Source of the DNA: Candidatus Absconditabacterales bacterium
GTDB taxonomy: Bacteria; Patescibacteriota; Gracilibacteria; Absconditabacterales; Absconditicoccaceae
Assembly (NCBI GenBank): GCA_937930555.1
Contig: CALHCH010000087.1
Location: 1 to 32,555, forward strand
DNA length: 32,555 nucleotides
Direction: 5' to 3'
Under the pieces are notes generated by a model. The model had not been told where the DNA came from. It searched no databases and worked only from the letters and a program-made list of their open reading frames with translations. Every line of letters starts with the position of its first letter. Positions within the stretch are counted from its first letter, which is position 1. Shown here piece by piece: positions 18,616 to 29,074 of this stretch. A program made the position numbers and the translations under genes.

Positions 18616-21219
18616 TTATATATGATCTAAAAATTCATCTATACTATTTGGCAAAGTATTCTGACACTCTTTGGCTTCGTCTTTCGTAAGTTTCTCTGTG
18701 TGAGCACATCTAATACGAAACTTCTTATTTATTTCACCTATAGTTTTGAGATAATCTACCAGAAACCCAAATCAATTTCAAAATTTATTTCTCAGGAATT
18801 TATGGAATTCTTGTAATAATCTACTTTGCTGCAAAGTAGATCAACTGTCTTTCTTTATAAGATCAAGAATAAAAATAATATTTCCAAGAGTGTACTTTAC
18901 CTCTTCAAGAGGTTTCTTGTGAAATTTCTTTACCATTCTTGAGAACATATATGATTTAACCTCTTCTCAATTTAGCTTAGATTCATCTTCCCAAGAAACT
19001 AATTCATTAACATCATCAAAATTTTCATTCATATAAGCACTAAACGCAACAAAAATTTTGTTAAGAAGTTCATTCTCTAAACTTCTACAATATTCAAGAA
19101 CAACTGGAGAAAAATCAATTCACTCAAATTTTGAAAGCTCTTCAAACAATAATGATCATACTGGTAGATATTCTTTTGAAAGATCATGGAGATCATCTCG
19201 ATTTAGAATTCTGCTCTTAAGCAAAGTCTCGTGTTGCAAATATCAGTCTTCATTACTCTTTTTTAGGTCATCTCAAATTTTTTGAACTTGCTCCTGTATT
19301 AAAATCAATTTTCATTCTAGATCAAATTCCTTGTTCTTAATACTGTCTATCTTATCAAGAGATTCAGATATCATACTCTTTATTTCCTGAACATTAGATT
19401 GGACCGACTTTGTTATTGCAATATTTTCTATCACATTAACATCAACTCTAGCTGCAATTTTTAACAACATGTCCAACTTAGAATCATATTTTTTTTCAAG
19501 GTAGTTAATTATGTATCTCCCCGATTCTGCGTTTAAATACTCAACTTGATCAGTATTTCTTGTGCCAAAACCTATACTAGCTCAGCTCTGTTCAGACTTA
19601 GCTTCTCATGTTTTATGATATCAATTTATTTCGTATTTATTATTAGAGTTTCATGATAGCCATTCTTTAGGATCAGGGAATCCTTTCATTTCTACTAATC
19701 ATTTTTTCTCAATATCAAAATGATAGAAAGAATTCTGATCGAGTATAAATGCATCCTTTATATCAGTTCAATTTAGTAAATCTTCTACCTGATGAATCAA
19801 CATCCTCTTATCTTTGATATTTCTCTTAACTTCTATAATTGCCTCAATCTTTCATTGGTATTCCAAGGCCAAGTCAGCAATCTTAGTATCTGATAATTTA
19901 TACTCAACATTAACAGTTCGTCATTTATTTTCGGCTGACTGTTTTAGTTGGTCAATCATAACTTGCTCAGAATCTGATACGATTTCATTGTATGAAACTT
20001 CCAATTTAGGTATCTTGAAGCTTTTAATATCACTTATTGATATTCTCTTTACAATACTTCAGGCACTATATTTTCTCAGATAAGAATTAAAGATCTTATC
20101 CCACAAATTACTATCATAAAACAATTTTAAATATTTTGTCTTATCACGAATTACTATGATATTTGGATGAGCCAGGTATTTAGGATTTTCTTCTTTTACG
20201 ATTACAGTTCTAAAGTCAGGTCAAAAGTTTGAAATTAAAATATCTCATTCTTCAATAACTCTCATTCACTTAAAAGAGTTGGCATACTTTTGTCATTGTA
20301 CTGGTACAACAATCTCTCATTGAATATTCTTTGGCATAATCATAGCATACTCTCATCAGTCATACATGATCTTATCAGCACTTGGTGGTCTTCAAGTAAA
20401 TATCTCAGCGACTTCTCATATCGTAGTAACATCATAATCTACCAGCTCATTATCTATTATTGAGTTATCAAAAAGATGATACGATACGGATCGTGTTTCA
20501 GTAAGATTTTTAATATCAATTTGATTGTACATCTGCCTACTTGATAATTTTTCTGCAATATTTCATCAGTCATATTTATCCATATACACTAATCAGGTGG
20601 ATGCGTTATTTGTGATAATAATCAATGAGGTGTTAATTCATGTATGTGGATAAAATGCTCACTTTCTTCATCATTCAAATTCAATGATCGCATTTAGATT
20701 ATAGTTTTTGGTGAGATATACCCTGAAATCTTGTAAAGTCCTATTGAATAAAAAGCCATTGGGAACCACCAGTATCAGCTTTCAGTCTTGATTGAGGAGA
20801 TTCAATGATTTGTAGATATATGCTTCTTCTGATTTCCTCAACTTAAATCATTCTTTAGTTTCCTTTACCGCATCTCATTTGAATCTCATACCAAATGGTA
20901 TTGTTCAAACTATCAAGTCATAGGTTTTGGATATATCTGCGTTTAGAAAATCTTCATTAATAATTTTTGCGTCAGATACTTTCGAAGCAATTTTAAGATT
21001 TTCACCATATACTTCATACCCCTCCACTTCTCAATAATTTATGTGGCGTGCAAGATTTCCTATTCACATCATAGGAATAAGAATTTTCTTTACATTATCT
21101 CATCTTCAAAGATTGGACAACTCTTGACATAAAAAATCAGGAATATAGAAAAAACCTCTACCGAGATCAGATTCTTTGACAAGCTTACTCTCTAGCAATA
21201 ATTCTTTAAAATCTTGCAT
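18616..21219 (-). CDS. Methylase-like / TRD / PD-(D/E)XK-like / HEPN-like fusion protein
   Basis: 867 residues, ATG at 21219, TAA at 18616. Domains by eye: N6-methylase-like fold 1-215 (motif I region PMMGIGNLAR at 49-58; motif IV region DLIVGTIPFG at 101-110 where active enzymes have NPPF/NPPY; VVPNGFLF); HsdS-type target recognition domain about 255-415 (VTTIGEVAEIFTGRPPSADK, then GMRVIEEGDILIS, SISDIKSFKIPKLE); PD-(D/E)XK-like segment 430-500 (D449, E463-V-K465 in ADLALEYQGKIEAIIEVKR); coiled-coil stretch 575-660; helical C-terminus with FRIRCAH (R835-x4-H840, HEPN-like). Catalytic Asn of motif IV is Thr, so methylation may be lost. 19 bp after hsdM and one base before the 51-residue gene. 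TRD and methylase assignments are good; nuclease and HEPN parts are tentative. Confidence 0.8.
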
Positions 21220-21238
21220 TGAAATATGGCATATAAAA

Positions 21239-22768
21239 TTATCCCAACATCTCCTCCAGCTCATCCATCCCTTGCAATATACTATTCTCTATCTCTCTGA
21301 TTTGCTTGATAAGTATCTCTGGCTTTTCATATTCTATTGTTTCATATACTATCTCTTTGTATTTGTTGAGACTAAGATCATATCATTCTTCTTGTATCTC
21401 TTCTTTCGTCACCCAAAACCAGTTATCTCATTCTTTAGGTTCAGTATCGTACTTTCTCCCCAATACAAGATCTTTGTATAAGCTCTGTATCTCAGGCACA
21501 TTACTTCACTCTATTTCATTTCTTTTATCATCTAGAGAGTATCCATCATTTTGCAAATCATAGTACCAAACTTTCTTGGTTTCATCCCCTTTGGTAAAGA
21601 TCAAGATAGCTGTACTTACTCAAGCATAGGGCTTGAAGACTCCACTAGGTAAACTAATGACAGCTTTGAGTTCGTTATCTTCTATAATTTTTTCTCTTAT
21701 GTGCTTATGTGCCTTACTACTCCCAAACAATACTCCATCAGGAACAATCACTCCTGCCTTTCCTCAGATAGTAAGTTTCTCCAAGATAAGTTCCAAAAAT
21801 AAAAGCTCCGTCTTCTTGGTACTAAGAGAAAAGTTTTCATTCATATCTCCAGCGTCAATACTTCACTTGAATGGTGGATTTGCTAGCACGATATCATACT
21901 CAGGAGTAAGTTTGTACTGCTTACCTAGCGTATCTCCATATACAATATTTGGAGAATCTACTCAGTGCAAGATACTGTTCATAAGAGCGATCCTTACCAT
22001 AGTGCTATCAATATCATATCCTATGAGTCACTCATTCTTTACTCTCTTCCGGTCTTCCTTACTCAGCATATCTCCTGTATATTGCTCTTCTCATCACTCA
22101 TCTTTTATAATCCCGTCCTTAGAGGTATTCTCTTTAATGATGTGCTTATATGCATTGATCAGAAATCAAGCAGTACCACATGCTGGATCACACACTTTAT
22201 CATGCTTGGTAGGATTAACGATATCTACTATCATCTGTATGATATGTCTTGGTGTACGAAACTGACCATTCTTTCCAGCGCTAGATATCTCAGAGAGTAA
22301 GTACTCGTATATATCTCCAGCAGTATCATCGTTCTGAGCCGTGATTTGTAGATCATTGATTGTAGTTGTTGCTGTGACGAGCATACTTGCCTTGGGTATC
22401 AAGAATGAAGCATCCTTGAGGCTCCCAGCAAAGCCATCTCCTGTATCAAGTTCTTTGATAAATGGAAACACAACATCTCTCACATACGGGAACATCTGAT
22501 CTGCACTCATCTGAGTCCAATGTGATCGTCTCAGCTTCTGCTTATCATAGCTCTTATCTCCATCGACATAGGTTCCATCGAACAATGAGGTATAGTCTTG
22601 TCCGAGTCTCTTTGCCTTAGCTACTCTCTGACTATCCAATATATCAATACGATACATAAAAATCAGATACGAGATCTGTTCTACTGCTGTGAGTGGATTG
22701 GATAATCCTCCAGACCAGAATATTTCTCGGAGTTTATCAATTTGTGATTTGAGAGTTGAATTTAGCAT
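21239..22768 (-). CDS. hsdM: Type I restriction-modification DNA methyltransferase subunit
   Basis: 509 residues, ATG at 22768, TAA at 21239. HsdM_N domain ([20 protein letters not shown] at 13-32; KLRWSHW at 78-84), AdoMet motif I DPACGTAGFL at 194-203 whose second Gly is TGA (22166-22168), [15 protein letters not shown], and catalytic NPPF at 297-300. Transfers a methyl group to adenine N6 in the HsdS-defined site. CGA codons at 22727-22729 and 22526-22528 fall on the Trp of LWEIFW and LRWS. Catalytic motifs are intact, so the M2S complex should be active. Confidence 0.95.
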
Positions 22769-22770
22769 AA

Positions 22771-23565
22771 TTACTGAGGTCTAATAAAAACTTTTACTGG
22801 ATATGTGTTTGATTGCTCAAGGTCGTTTTCCAATCATACTGGATTTCAAACTAATCATAGTGAATCATACACAAAACAAACTAAAGTTTCACAGTCAGGA
22901 TGTCATTCATATCTGGCTATGTCTACTATTAACTGTTCTCATATTTGCTTATCTTTAAGTGACTCTCTGGTCATTTTAACTTCAACTGCAATCTTTTCTT
23001 TCTTGAGAATAAAATCTATCCTAGAAGATCATCAAGCATAACTTGGACTATATTCTTCAGGACGTACATCATCAAAATGTATACTTAACAATCAGTTAAG
23101 TAAGTCTTGTACGTCATACTCATCCTATATATCTATCGTCCCACGAGATCAGTGTCTCTTCCTCAGTTTTCTTGCAACAGTATGAAATGATTGAAATAAG
23201 TTTTCTAATATTCAAATTGAATCTACTTCTTGTATATCATCATCAACTGGAACTTCATCGATATACGATAACAGTAATGGCTTTGCATAATTTAATCCCT
23301 TTTCGCATCACTCTTCTTTTGTATCATAAATTGTTTTTCATCATCAGATAAAAGAACTATCTTGATATGGAATGAAATCTATTTCATTCTGACCAAAATA
23401 AATATCCTTAAAATCTCTTAAATGTCATGAGTTATCTCAAAAAACTCTTTCGAGATATCTAATAGTTTTTTTATGTCGAGTCTGAAATTGAGAAGATTCT
23501 CTTGATTGTCATATAAGAGAGTCTACTTCATCTAAAAGAGATTGTAGAGTTTCACGATCTTGCAT
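22771..23565 (-). pseudogene. PD-(D/E)XK nuclease-like protein, interrupted by in-frame TAG
   Basis: Reading frame of 264 codons (ATG 23565, TAA 22771) broken by TAG at codon 147 (23125-23127). Both sides read as one known layout: an N-terminal part (RYLERVFGDNSGHLRDF) and, right after the TAG, DEYDVQDLLNGLLSIHFDD, EYSPSYAGGSSRIDFIL and KKEKIAVEVKMTRES, with nuclease core D and EVK, then DCETLVCFVYDS. The family normally has Glu before DEYDVQ, so one GAG-to-TAG change explains the stop. No start codon lies after it. It sits between hsdS and hsdM with 6 and 2 bp gaps. Sequencing error, a recent mutation, or readthrough cannot be told apart here. Confidence 0.8.
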
Positions 23566-23571
23566 ATATAT

Positions 23572-24672
23572 TTAAATAATGTTAAAAGATTCTTGCATTT
23601 GTTGAGCAAGGAATAGCTCTAATTGCTTCAAACTATAGCTCTGGTTTTTTAATATTTCTATATTTCAAATAACAATCTTTGAATACTTTTGTTGAAGAGA
23701 CTTGCCTGGAATTGGAACCAAAATTCATTTCAAAACTTCGCCCTTAACTCATTGAATTGTTGCTCATCTCTTTTGAGAGTCAAAAAAGGATATATATGAC
23801 CTAACAACATCTGATAAATATATGACATCAAAGTCTTGACTGATATCCGTCATTGATACTATATCTTGGTTTGTTGAAATATCACATTGATTTATAGATA
23901 CCTTTCCTACTCAAACTCTAGTTCATATTATCAGAGATCATTTTTTAATGATTTTAGTTGCGGATTTTTTAATCGCTTCTTCTGTTAAATATTCAACAGC
24001 ATCAGTTCAATCTATAAAGTAATTTCACAATGACACTGTGGTTACCCAAGGATTATCTCATTCAAAATATTCTGGATGCTTTCTTGAAGGAGTTCATCAT
24101 GATTTAAATGATCATATCTTTCATAATTCTATAGTATCGAAATTATTAGTATTACTTTGAATATCCCCAAACATCTCCACAAAAATACTCTTCCCCAACT
24201 CCTCTGTCTTTGCTATCGCTTCTTTCTTTTGATCTATAAGAGATTGGATATGGTCCAGTTTTTTAGCTATGGCTTTTTGGGTTGGGAGGTCTGGATACGA
24301 AACAGTAATTGTTTTTAGGTGCTTAAAAAATCTTTGGTATCATTCTTTTCAAGGTATATGAACGCTACTTAAATAATGATAAGCATACTTAGGGTCCAAT
24401 TCATTAGAACATTGTAAGACTTTAACTCAATCAGCTCATATAGTAAAAGGCGTATCTACAAACTTAAATATCTTAGTGTGATCTCAAAAAATTATACAAG
24501 GCGAATTTTCGAAATTAACTAGTTCGCTACTATCGGTGTATCATCAAATATAATTCTTGCCTTGATCAATAATTGAAAACTCTCAAGAAGAGAGATAATC
24601 TTCTTTCTTTATCTTATTAAACTTTCTAGTTATGTCAGTAAAGACATCCAAAAATCATTTTGTTTTTATCAT
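23572..24672 (-). CDS. hsdS: Type I restriction-modification specificity subunit
   Basis: 366 residues, ATG at 24672, TAA at 23572. Two target recognition domains: TRD1 about 1-145 (SSGEFSIIDQGKNYIGGYTD), a conserved helical spacer (LPTQKAIAKKLDHIQSLIDQ), and TRD2 about 190-345 (LGKIGSFKSGGTPSRKHPEYF, NPWVTTVSLGN, LIIGTRVGVGKVS), then a short terminal helix. Each TRD reads one half of a split DNA site. Somewhat short: the second spacer helix is reduced. The start overlaps the upstream membrane-protein gene by 7 nt. Confidence 0.93.
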
Positions 24673-25796
24673 ACATTATTTGATCATAAAGGTAGTTTAT
24701 TTATTAGTGTTTCAAGTAGTGATTTATATCAAGGATCTTTCGTTTTGTTTTTTGAATACATATGCGAATCATTTTCGGAAATAAATGCATTAACTAGTTT
24801 TTCTGTAGTTATAAATTCTATCTTTTTCTTTTCATCAGAGTCATTAACTGTATCTATAATCAAAGGATAGACATCAAGCATACTTTGTTTTTGTGAATAA
24901 CTAACAAATAGGTTGCTAGATATCTTATACTGACTAATAAACAGAGATAACAAATAAAATAGAACTGAAAAAAATAGTATCTGCTTAATCAAATTATATA
25001 TATTTGAAAAATTAAGTACTATCTCCTGTTGCTCTAAAATTGATTTTATCTCAGTATCAGAAAATTCAATTGGATAAGTAATAGTAGTTCACGTTGAATA
25101 TGCTTGATTTAAAATTATCTCTCTTTCAATAGAAATATCTCTAATTCTAAAAAGATTATAAGAATACACTAGAATTACAATTCAAAGAACTATAGCTAGT
25201 CATAAGGCAACTGCTCTTTCAATAAAATATCGTTTTATCATCTTCTCTGTATTCATCACGAAGAATCATTTTCTTTCTCATTCTTTATCAATTGTACTTC
25301 ATTTCTCAGACAACTTCTTAGCCAATCATTCAACCTTTTCTATTAGTCAATCTACATGACTAACTTTTTCATCTAAATTATTATTTTGGATAATATATTC
25401 TAGATATTCATTCTTTAAATTATTTAAATTTGTAAGTGCGTTATTTCAGTCAGTTCATTTTTCAATACTATCTCTATACTTTTTTAAATTTGATTTAACT
25501 ATATTTAATTGTCTGGTATAGCTTTGAGTATTTCATAGATATTTTCATAAATCTTGAATCTTTAAATACTGATTATTAAATTCTTCAACAAGAGATTTAA
25601 TGATATTATCATATTTATGTGTATCACTTTTCTCTGACTTATCTCTAAACTCCTCTATAATTTCTTTAAGGTAAGAGAAAGTATCTCAAAAATCTGATGT
25701 TAAATCAGATGTCAGTTTCCCTGTTTGATCTGTTATGGATAAATTTTCAATATCTATCGCATTATATCAATCTCGGTTAATTTCAATATCAGTCAT
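24666..25796 (-). CDS. Two-TM coiled-coil membrane protein within the hsd operon
   Basis: 376 residues, ATG at 25796, TAA at 24666. Residues 35-175 are long, charged helices likely forming a coiled coil (YLKEIIEEFRDKSEKSD, LNIVKSNLKKYRDSIEK). TM1 about 192-213 (FIERAVALGLAIVLGIVILV) and TM2 about 268-288 (LIKQILFFSVLFYLLSLFI) enclose a loop of about 55 residues. A soluble C-terminus follows. No family recognised. It lies between hsdR and hsdS with a 5-bp gap and a 7-nt overlap, so it belongs to the restriction operon. A membrane effector or membrane tether for the complex is an inference. Confidence 0.8.
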
Positions 25797-25801
25797 ATAG
25801 T

Positions 25802-28531
25802 TTAATTAGACAAACTAAACATCCCCACAAACTCCATCATCTTCTGTACCTCATCACTTTTAAATAATCTATCTACTGCTCCAGCTCACATCACTCATTC
25901 GATTGATGGACTATATAAGTCCTCATAAGTCACTGGCTTCCTTTGCAGGATTTTTGATTTTATAATTTTCATAAATCTTATCTGCTGGGAGTTGTAGTTT
26001 TGCTCTTGGATATGTTTTTCAAATAAGTCATTCACTTCATGCTCCCACTCTGGTAGACTTCATTTCCCTAGAGCTACTTTGATCAATTGCTCAAAACTTA
26101 CTGTTAGTCTCCCCACAGCTACTCTTAGATTACTGAGGTCTATATGGTATTCGTTTTGACTAAGGACTTGTTCCAATGCGTGTATATCCTCTTGAGACAC
26201 CAGTTCATCATTGAGGATTTTTTGTATGGTTGGGTGATCCTTAAGGACATCCTCCATCTGTTGCTCAAAGATTGCTCGATACTTATCTGACTCCATCTTC
26301 TTGTTATCAGCATAGTGAATCCATCTTCTTTCGATTACCTCATCCTTGAGATCTGTGATCAGCAATTCTTTGACCTGTGGTTTCCTATACTTCATCAGTC
26401 CAGTAAACTCTTCTATAAGACCATCTACTTGCTCTGTATCTATTTGATTCCAAAAACTCGGAGTGAGTACTTCTTTGATTACATCCTGTTTTTCTTCTAC
26501 TAGTGATATATTGCTAGGCAAAGCATTGATATCTGAAGCCATACTTCACATAAGTTTTTCTTGTTTCTCAGACTCTTGTGTTAAGATTGCTTGCTTAAGT
26601 CTAGATCCTTTAGTCATAAACTTTATTTCATCTATAGTATTTTCAGCATAGTATCTCATAAGTGGTGCAACTTTCTGCAGTTGCTCATTAGGATTAACTG
26701 CAATGTTATCCCATATCTTTCAACTACCTATATCTAGCACGAGTTCTCTATGATCCATCACATCAGAATTTTCTTTATCTAGAGACAATACCATCTTTGT
26801 AATCTTTGTAGTTAATTCTTCTACTCTATCTTTATCTTCTCTATTCTTCCACAGTTTCAATTCATCAACTAGAGCCTCGAAGTATTGTTGTTGTATAGGT
26901 TTTATCTTCCCACTTGGCTTGCTGAACTTGCGATTATCCTCAAAATTTAAACCATAATCAAAGATAAGAAAATCTTGTTTATCTTCTCATGGTCAAAACA
27001 AATCAGGACATAACCTAGTTCATCTACCTATCATCTGTCGAAACTTAGGCTCTGACATTACTTTCTTAGCAAAGACTAGGTTTACCAACTCAGGCACATC
27101 TATACCTGTATCCAACATAGCCACTGATATCGCTATACGATATTTCTTTTCTGTTTTAAATTTCTTAAATTGCTTGATCAGATCTCCAGACTTCTCTACA
27201 TTTGAAGTAATAACCACAGAAAAATTATCTAAGTTTGGATACAATTCCTCAAAAATTCTTTGGAGAGTGTCAGCATGTTTCTGAGTTTGTGCAAAGATTA
27301 TTGTCTTACCAGGCAAACCATCCTCTGCTGGAATTGCATGTTGCATGAACTCTTTAATCATTGCTCTATTGGTGTCTATATTTGATATAGTCTTTTCTAG
27401 TTCAGTTCATTCAAAGTTTATTTCATCTACAGTCTTTCATTCTCTTGTGAGTTGATCCAATATTTCATCAGGCAACTGTCTTGACTTAATACCCTGTATT
27501 TGAAATGCTGTTCTTGCTACCATTACATTATATGGAACAAGAAAATTTTCTTTAATAGCATCATCTAAGCCATAAAAATATGTAGGGTCTTCCGTTCTGA
27601 GTCAAAATACTTTATATGTATTTCTATCTATATGCTGTATTGGAGTAGCAGTAAGTCAGACTTTAACTGCATCAAAATGCTCCAAGATTGCATTCCAATC
27701 TCAATACAATGATCTATGCACCTCATCTATCACTATCAAATCAAAGTATCCACTACTATACTCGTCTAGCTTGTTAATCATTGTTTGATATGTCGCTGCG
27801 TACAGTCTTGCATTCTTATCTGTTTCTCAGGTTACGATTTCTGTTTTTGGTTCATTTGGTATATGAGTAAATCAATCGTCATGAGCTTGCTGTCTAAGAG
27901 CTTCTCTATCACATAAGAAAAGTACTTTTTGAGCATTAGATGACTTCAGAAACACATCGATCAATCACATAGCAGTTCTGGTCTTCCCTGTACCAGTCGC
28001 CATCACTAGCAAAAAACTTCTTTGTCATGCGTCTACTCATTCAGCTACTTTCTTGATAGCTTCCATTTGATACCATCTTCCAGAGATGTCTGCATTTATT
28101 GCAATCTCTCCAGCAGGTGTTTTGTTCTCATTCAAGAATTTTCTTCTTTGTAGATCAGTCAATGAATAAAATCATCTAAGCGATCTTGGAACTTCTCACA
28201 ATTCTGAATTATAGAATTCAATTTCTTTTCCGTTAGACAAAAAAATGAAAGGTCTCTTTCATTGTTTTGCTTCAAGTAATTCTGCGTATTCTAGTGCTTG
28301 ATGTTTACCAGCTCTTACATCACGAGAAAATTTCTTTGCTTCTATAATTGCTAGTACAGTTCCATCATTATTGTATAGTGTGTAATCTACATACAAAGTT
28401 GAATCTCATTCTCTTTCAAGTGGAAATTCTGACATGACTTGTAAAGGATTTTTAATATCCCGTCATGCTAGCTTCAATTTCTTATCTATGAGTAATTCAC
28501 GAGTTTCATCCTCGTTGAGATGTTCTACCAT
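25802..28531 (-). CDS. hsdR: Type I restriction enzyme, motor/endonuclease subunit
   Basis: 909 residues, ATG at 28531, TAA at 25802. N-terminal nuclease with D49, E64-A-K66 and Q78 ([18 protein letters not shown]), helicase motif I MATGTGKT at 177-184, DEVH at 269-272, TATP at 294-297, and motif VI QMIGRGTRL with Gly from TGA (27020-27022). HsdR translocates DNA and cuts unmethylated DNA away from the site. CGG at 28460-28462 gives LAGWDI and CGA at 27038-27040 gives KFWQMIGRG, both conserved Trp in this family. First gene of the ten-gene minus-strand operon. All catalytic motifs are present. Confidence 0.95.
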
Positions 28532-28661
28532 CAATGAATAGTTTTTTCGTAAAATAGACTATTTTTTGTTTATACAAAAAGATTTCTCAAAATACAGCCT
28601 AAGTCCATAATAGACATAATTCTAAACATTTCTCAGATTTTCTTGAGGCAACAAAATCATC

Positions 28662-28729
28662 AAAAAAACTCCCTTTCAGGAGCTTCTCATATTCTATTAT
28701 TCGCAAAATCTTATACTCTTAATTTGGGC
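28662..28729. repeat. Right copy of 68-bp direct repeat, overlapping tRNA-Lys 3' end
   Basis: Starts AAAAAAACTCCCTTTCAGG and ends in GGGC. Covers the tRNA-Lys 3' end, then a spacer and a CTCC/GGAG hairpin followed by a T run on the minus strand, which is probably the tRNA terminator (28662-28685). Five mismatches to the left copy. Confidence 0.75.
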
Positions 28730-28796
28730 CCTCCGGGACTCGAACCCGGGACCATCGGCTTAAAAGGCCGTTGCTCTACCACTGAGCTAAAGGCCC
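28725..28796 (-). tRNA. tRNA-Lys (anticodon TTT)
   Basis: 72 nt. Acceptor stem GGGCCTT/AGGGCCC (one G-T pair), D arm GCTCAGTGGTAGAGC, anticodon arm CGGCCTTTTAAGCCG with TTT, T arm CCGGGTTCGAGTCCCGG, discriminator A. CCA is not encoded. Reads Lys AAA/AAG. Confidence 0.97.
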
Positions 28797-28804
28797 GAAA
28801 TAAA

Positions 28805-28835
28805 GCTTTAAATTTTAAAGTTTAAAATTTAAAGC
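28805..28835. repeat. 31-bp AT-rich perfect palindrome between rpmB and tRNA-Lys
   Basis: GCTTTAAATTTTAAA and its exact reverse complement around a central G. It lies just after the rpmB stop and before the tRNA 5' end. It could be a weak terminator for the ribosomal genes or an RNA processing signal. Confidence 0.6.
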
Positions 28836-28845
28836 ATATCGGAAT

Positions 28846-29034
28846 CTACGCAAAAAGGTGTCTATATTTCTTGTAGTATCTACTAGATATCTTCACGGTA
28901 AGCGGGATACCATCGATCACTACTTTCTTTTTGATCAGATTTACTTTGTAGGTTCTTTTGGTTGCTCTATTGGAGTGAGATCTATTGTTTCCAGATTTGG
29001 TCTTCTTCCCAGAAAACATACATTGTCTTGCCAT
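28846..29034 (-). CDS. rpmB: Ribosomal protein bL28
   Basis: 62 residues, ATG at 29034, TAG at 28846. MARQCMFSGKKTKSGNNRSH is the bL28 N-terminus, followed by the basic TKRTYKVNL and KISSRYYKKYRHLF. Binds 23S rRNA in the large subunit. Zinc ligands are reduced to a single Cys. Follows rplY by 40 bp. No TGA and no CGA/CGG codons. Confidence 0.95.
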   Translation of the reverse strand: MARQCMFSGKKTKSGNNRSHSNRATKRTYKVNLIKKKVVIDGIPLTVKISSRYYKKYRHLFA

Positions 29035-29074
29035 CTTCGATAAGATAATAATTTAAAATATATGGTAGTATATA

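Larger units (their letters stand above)
15691..28729. mobile_element. Putative tRNA-Lys-associated defence island
   Basis: A 68-bp direct repeat (15691-15758 and 28662-28729) brackets about 13 kb. The right copy includes the last five bases of tRNA-Lys, the usual target of site-specific integration. Cargo is a type I restriction system and other defence-like genes, with clear signs of one operon. No integrase or transposase gene lies inside, so mobility is not proven. An alternative is duplication of the terminator region alone. Confidence 0.45.

Noticed and set aside
21633-22265. 210-residue plus-strand open frame
   Set aside because: It lies antisense to hsdM, whose motifs are certain; composition and lack of any recognisable motif mark it as a shadow.
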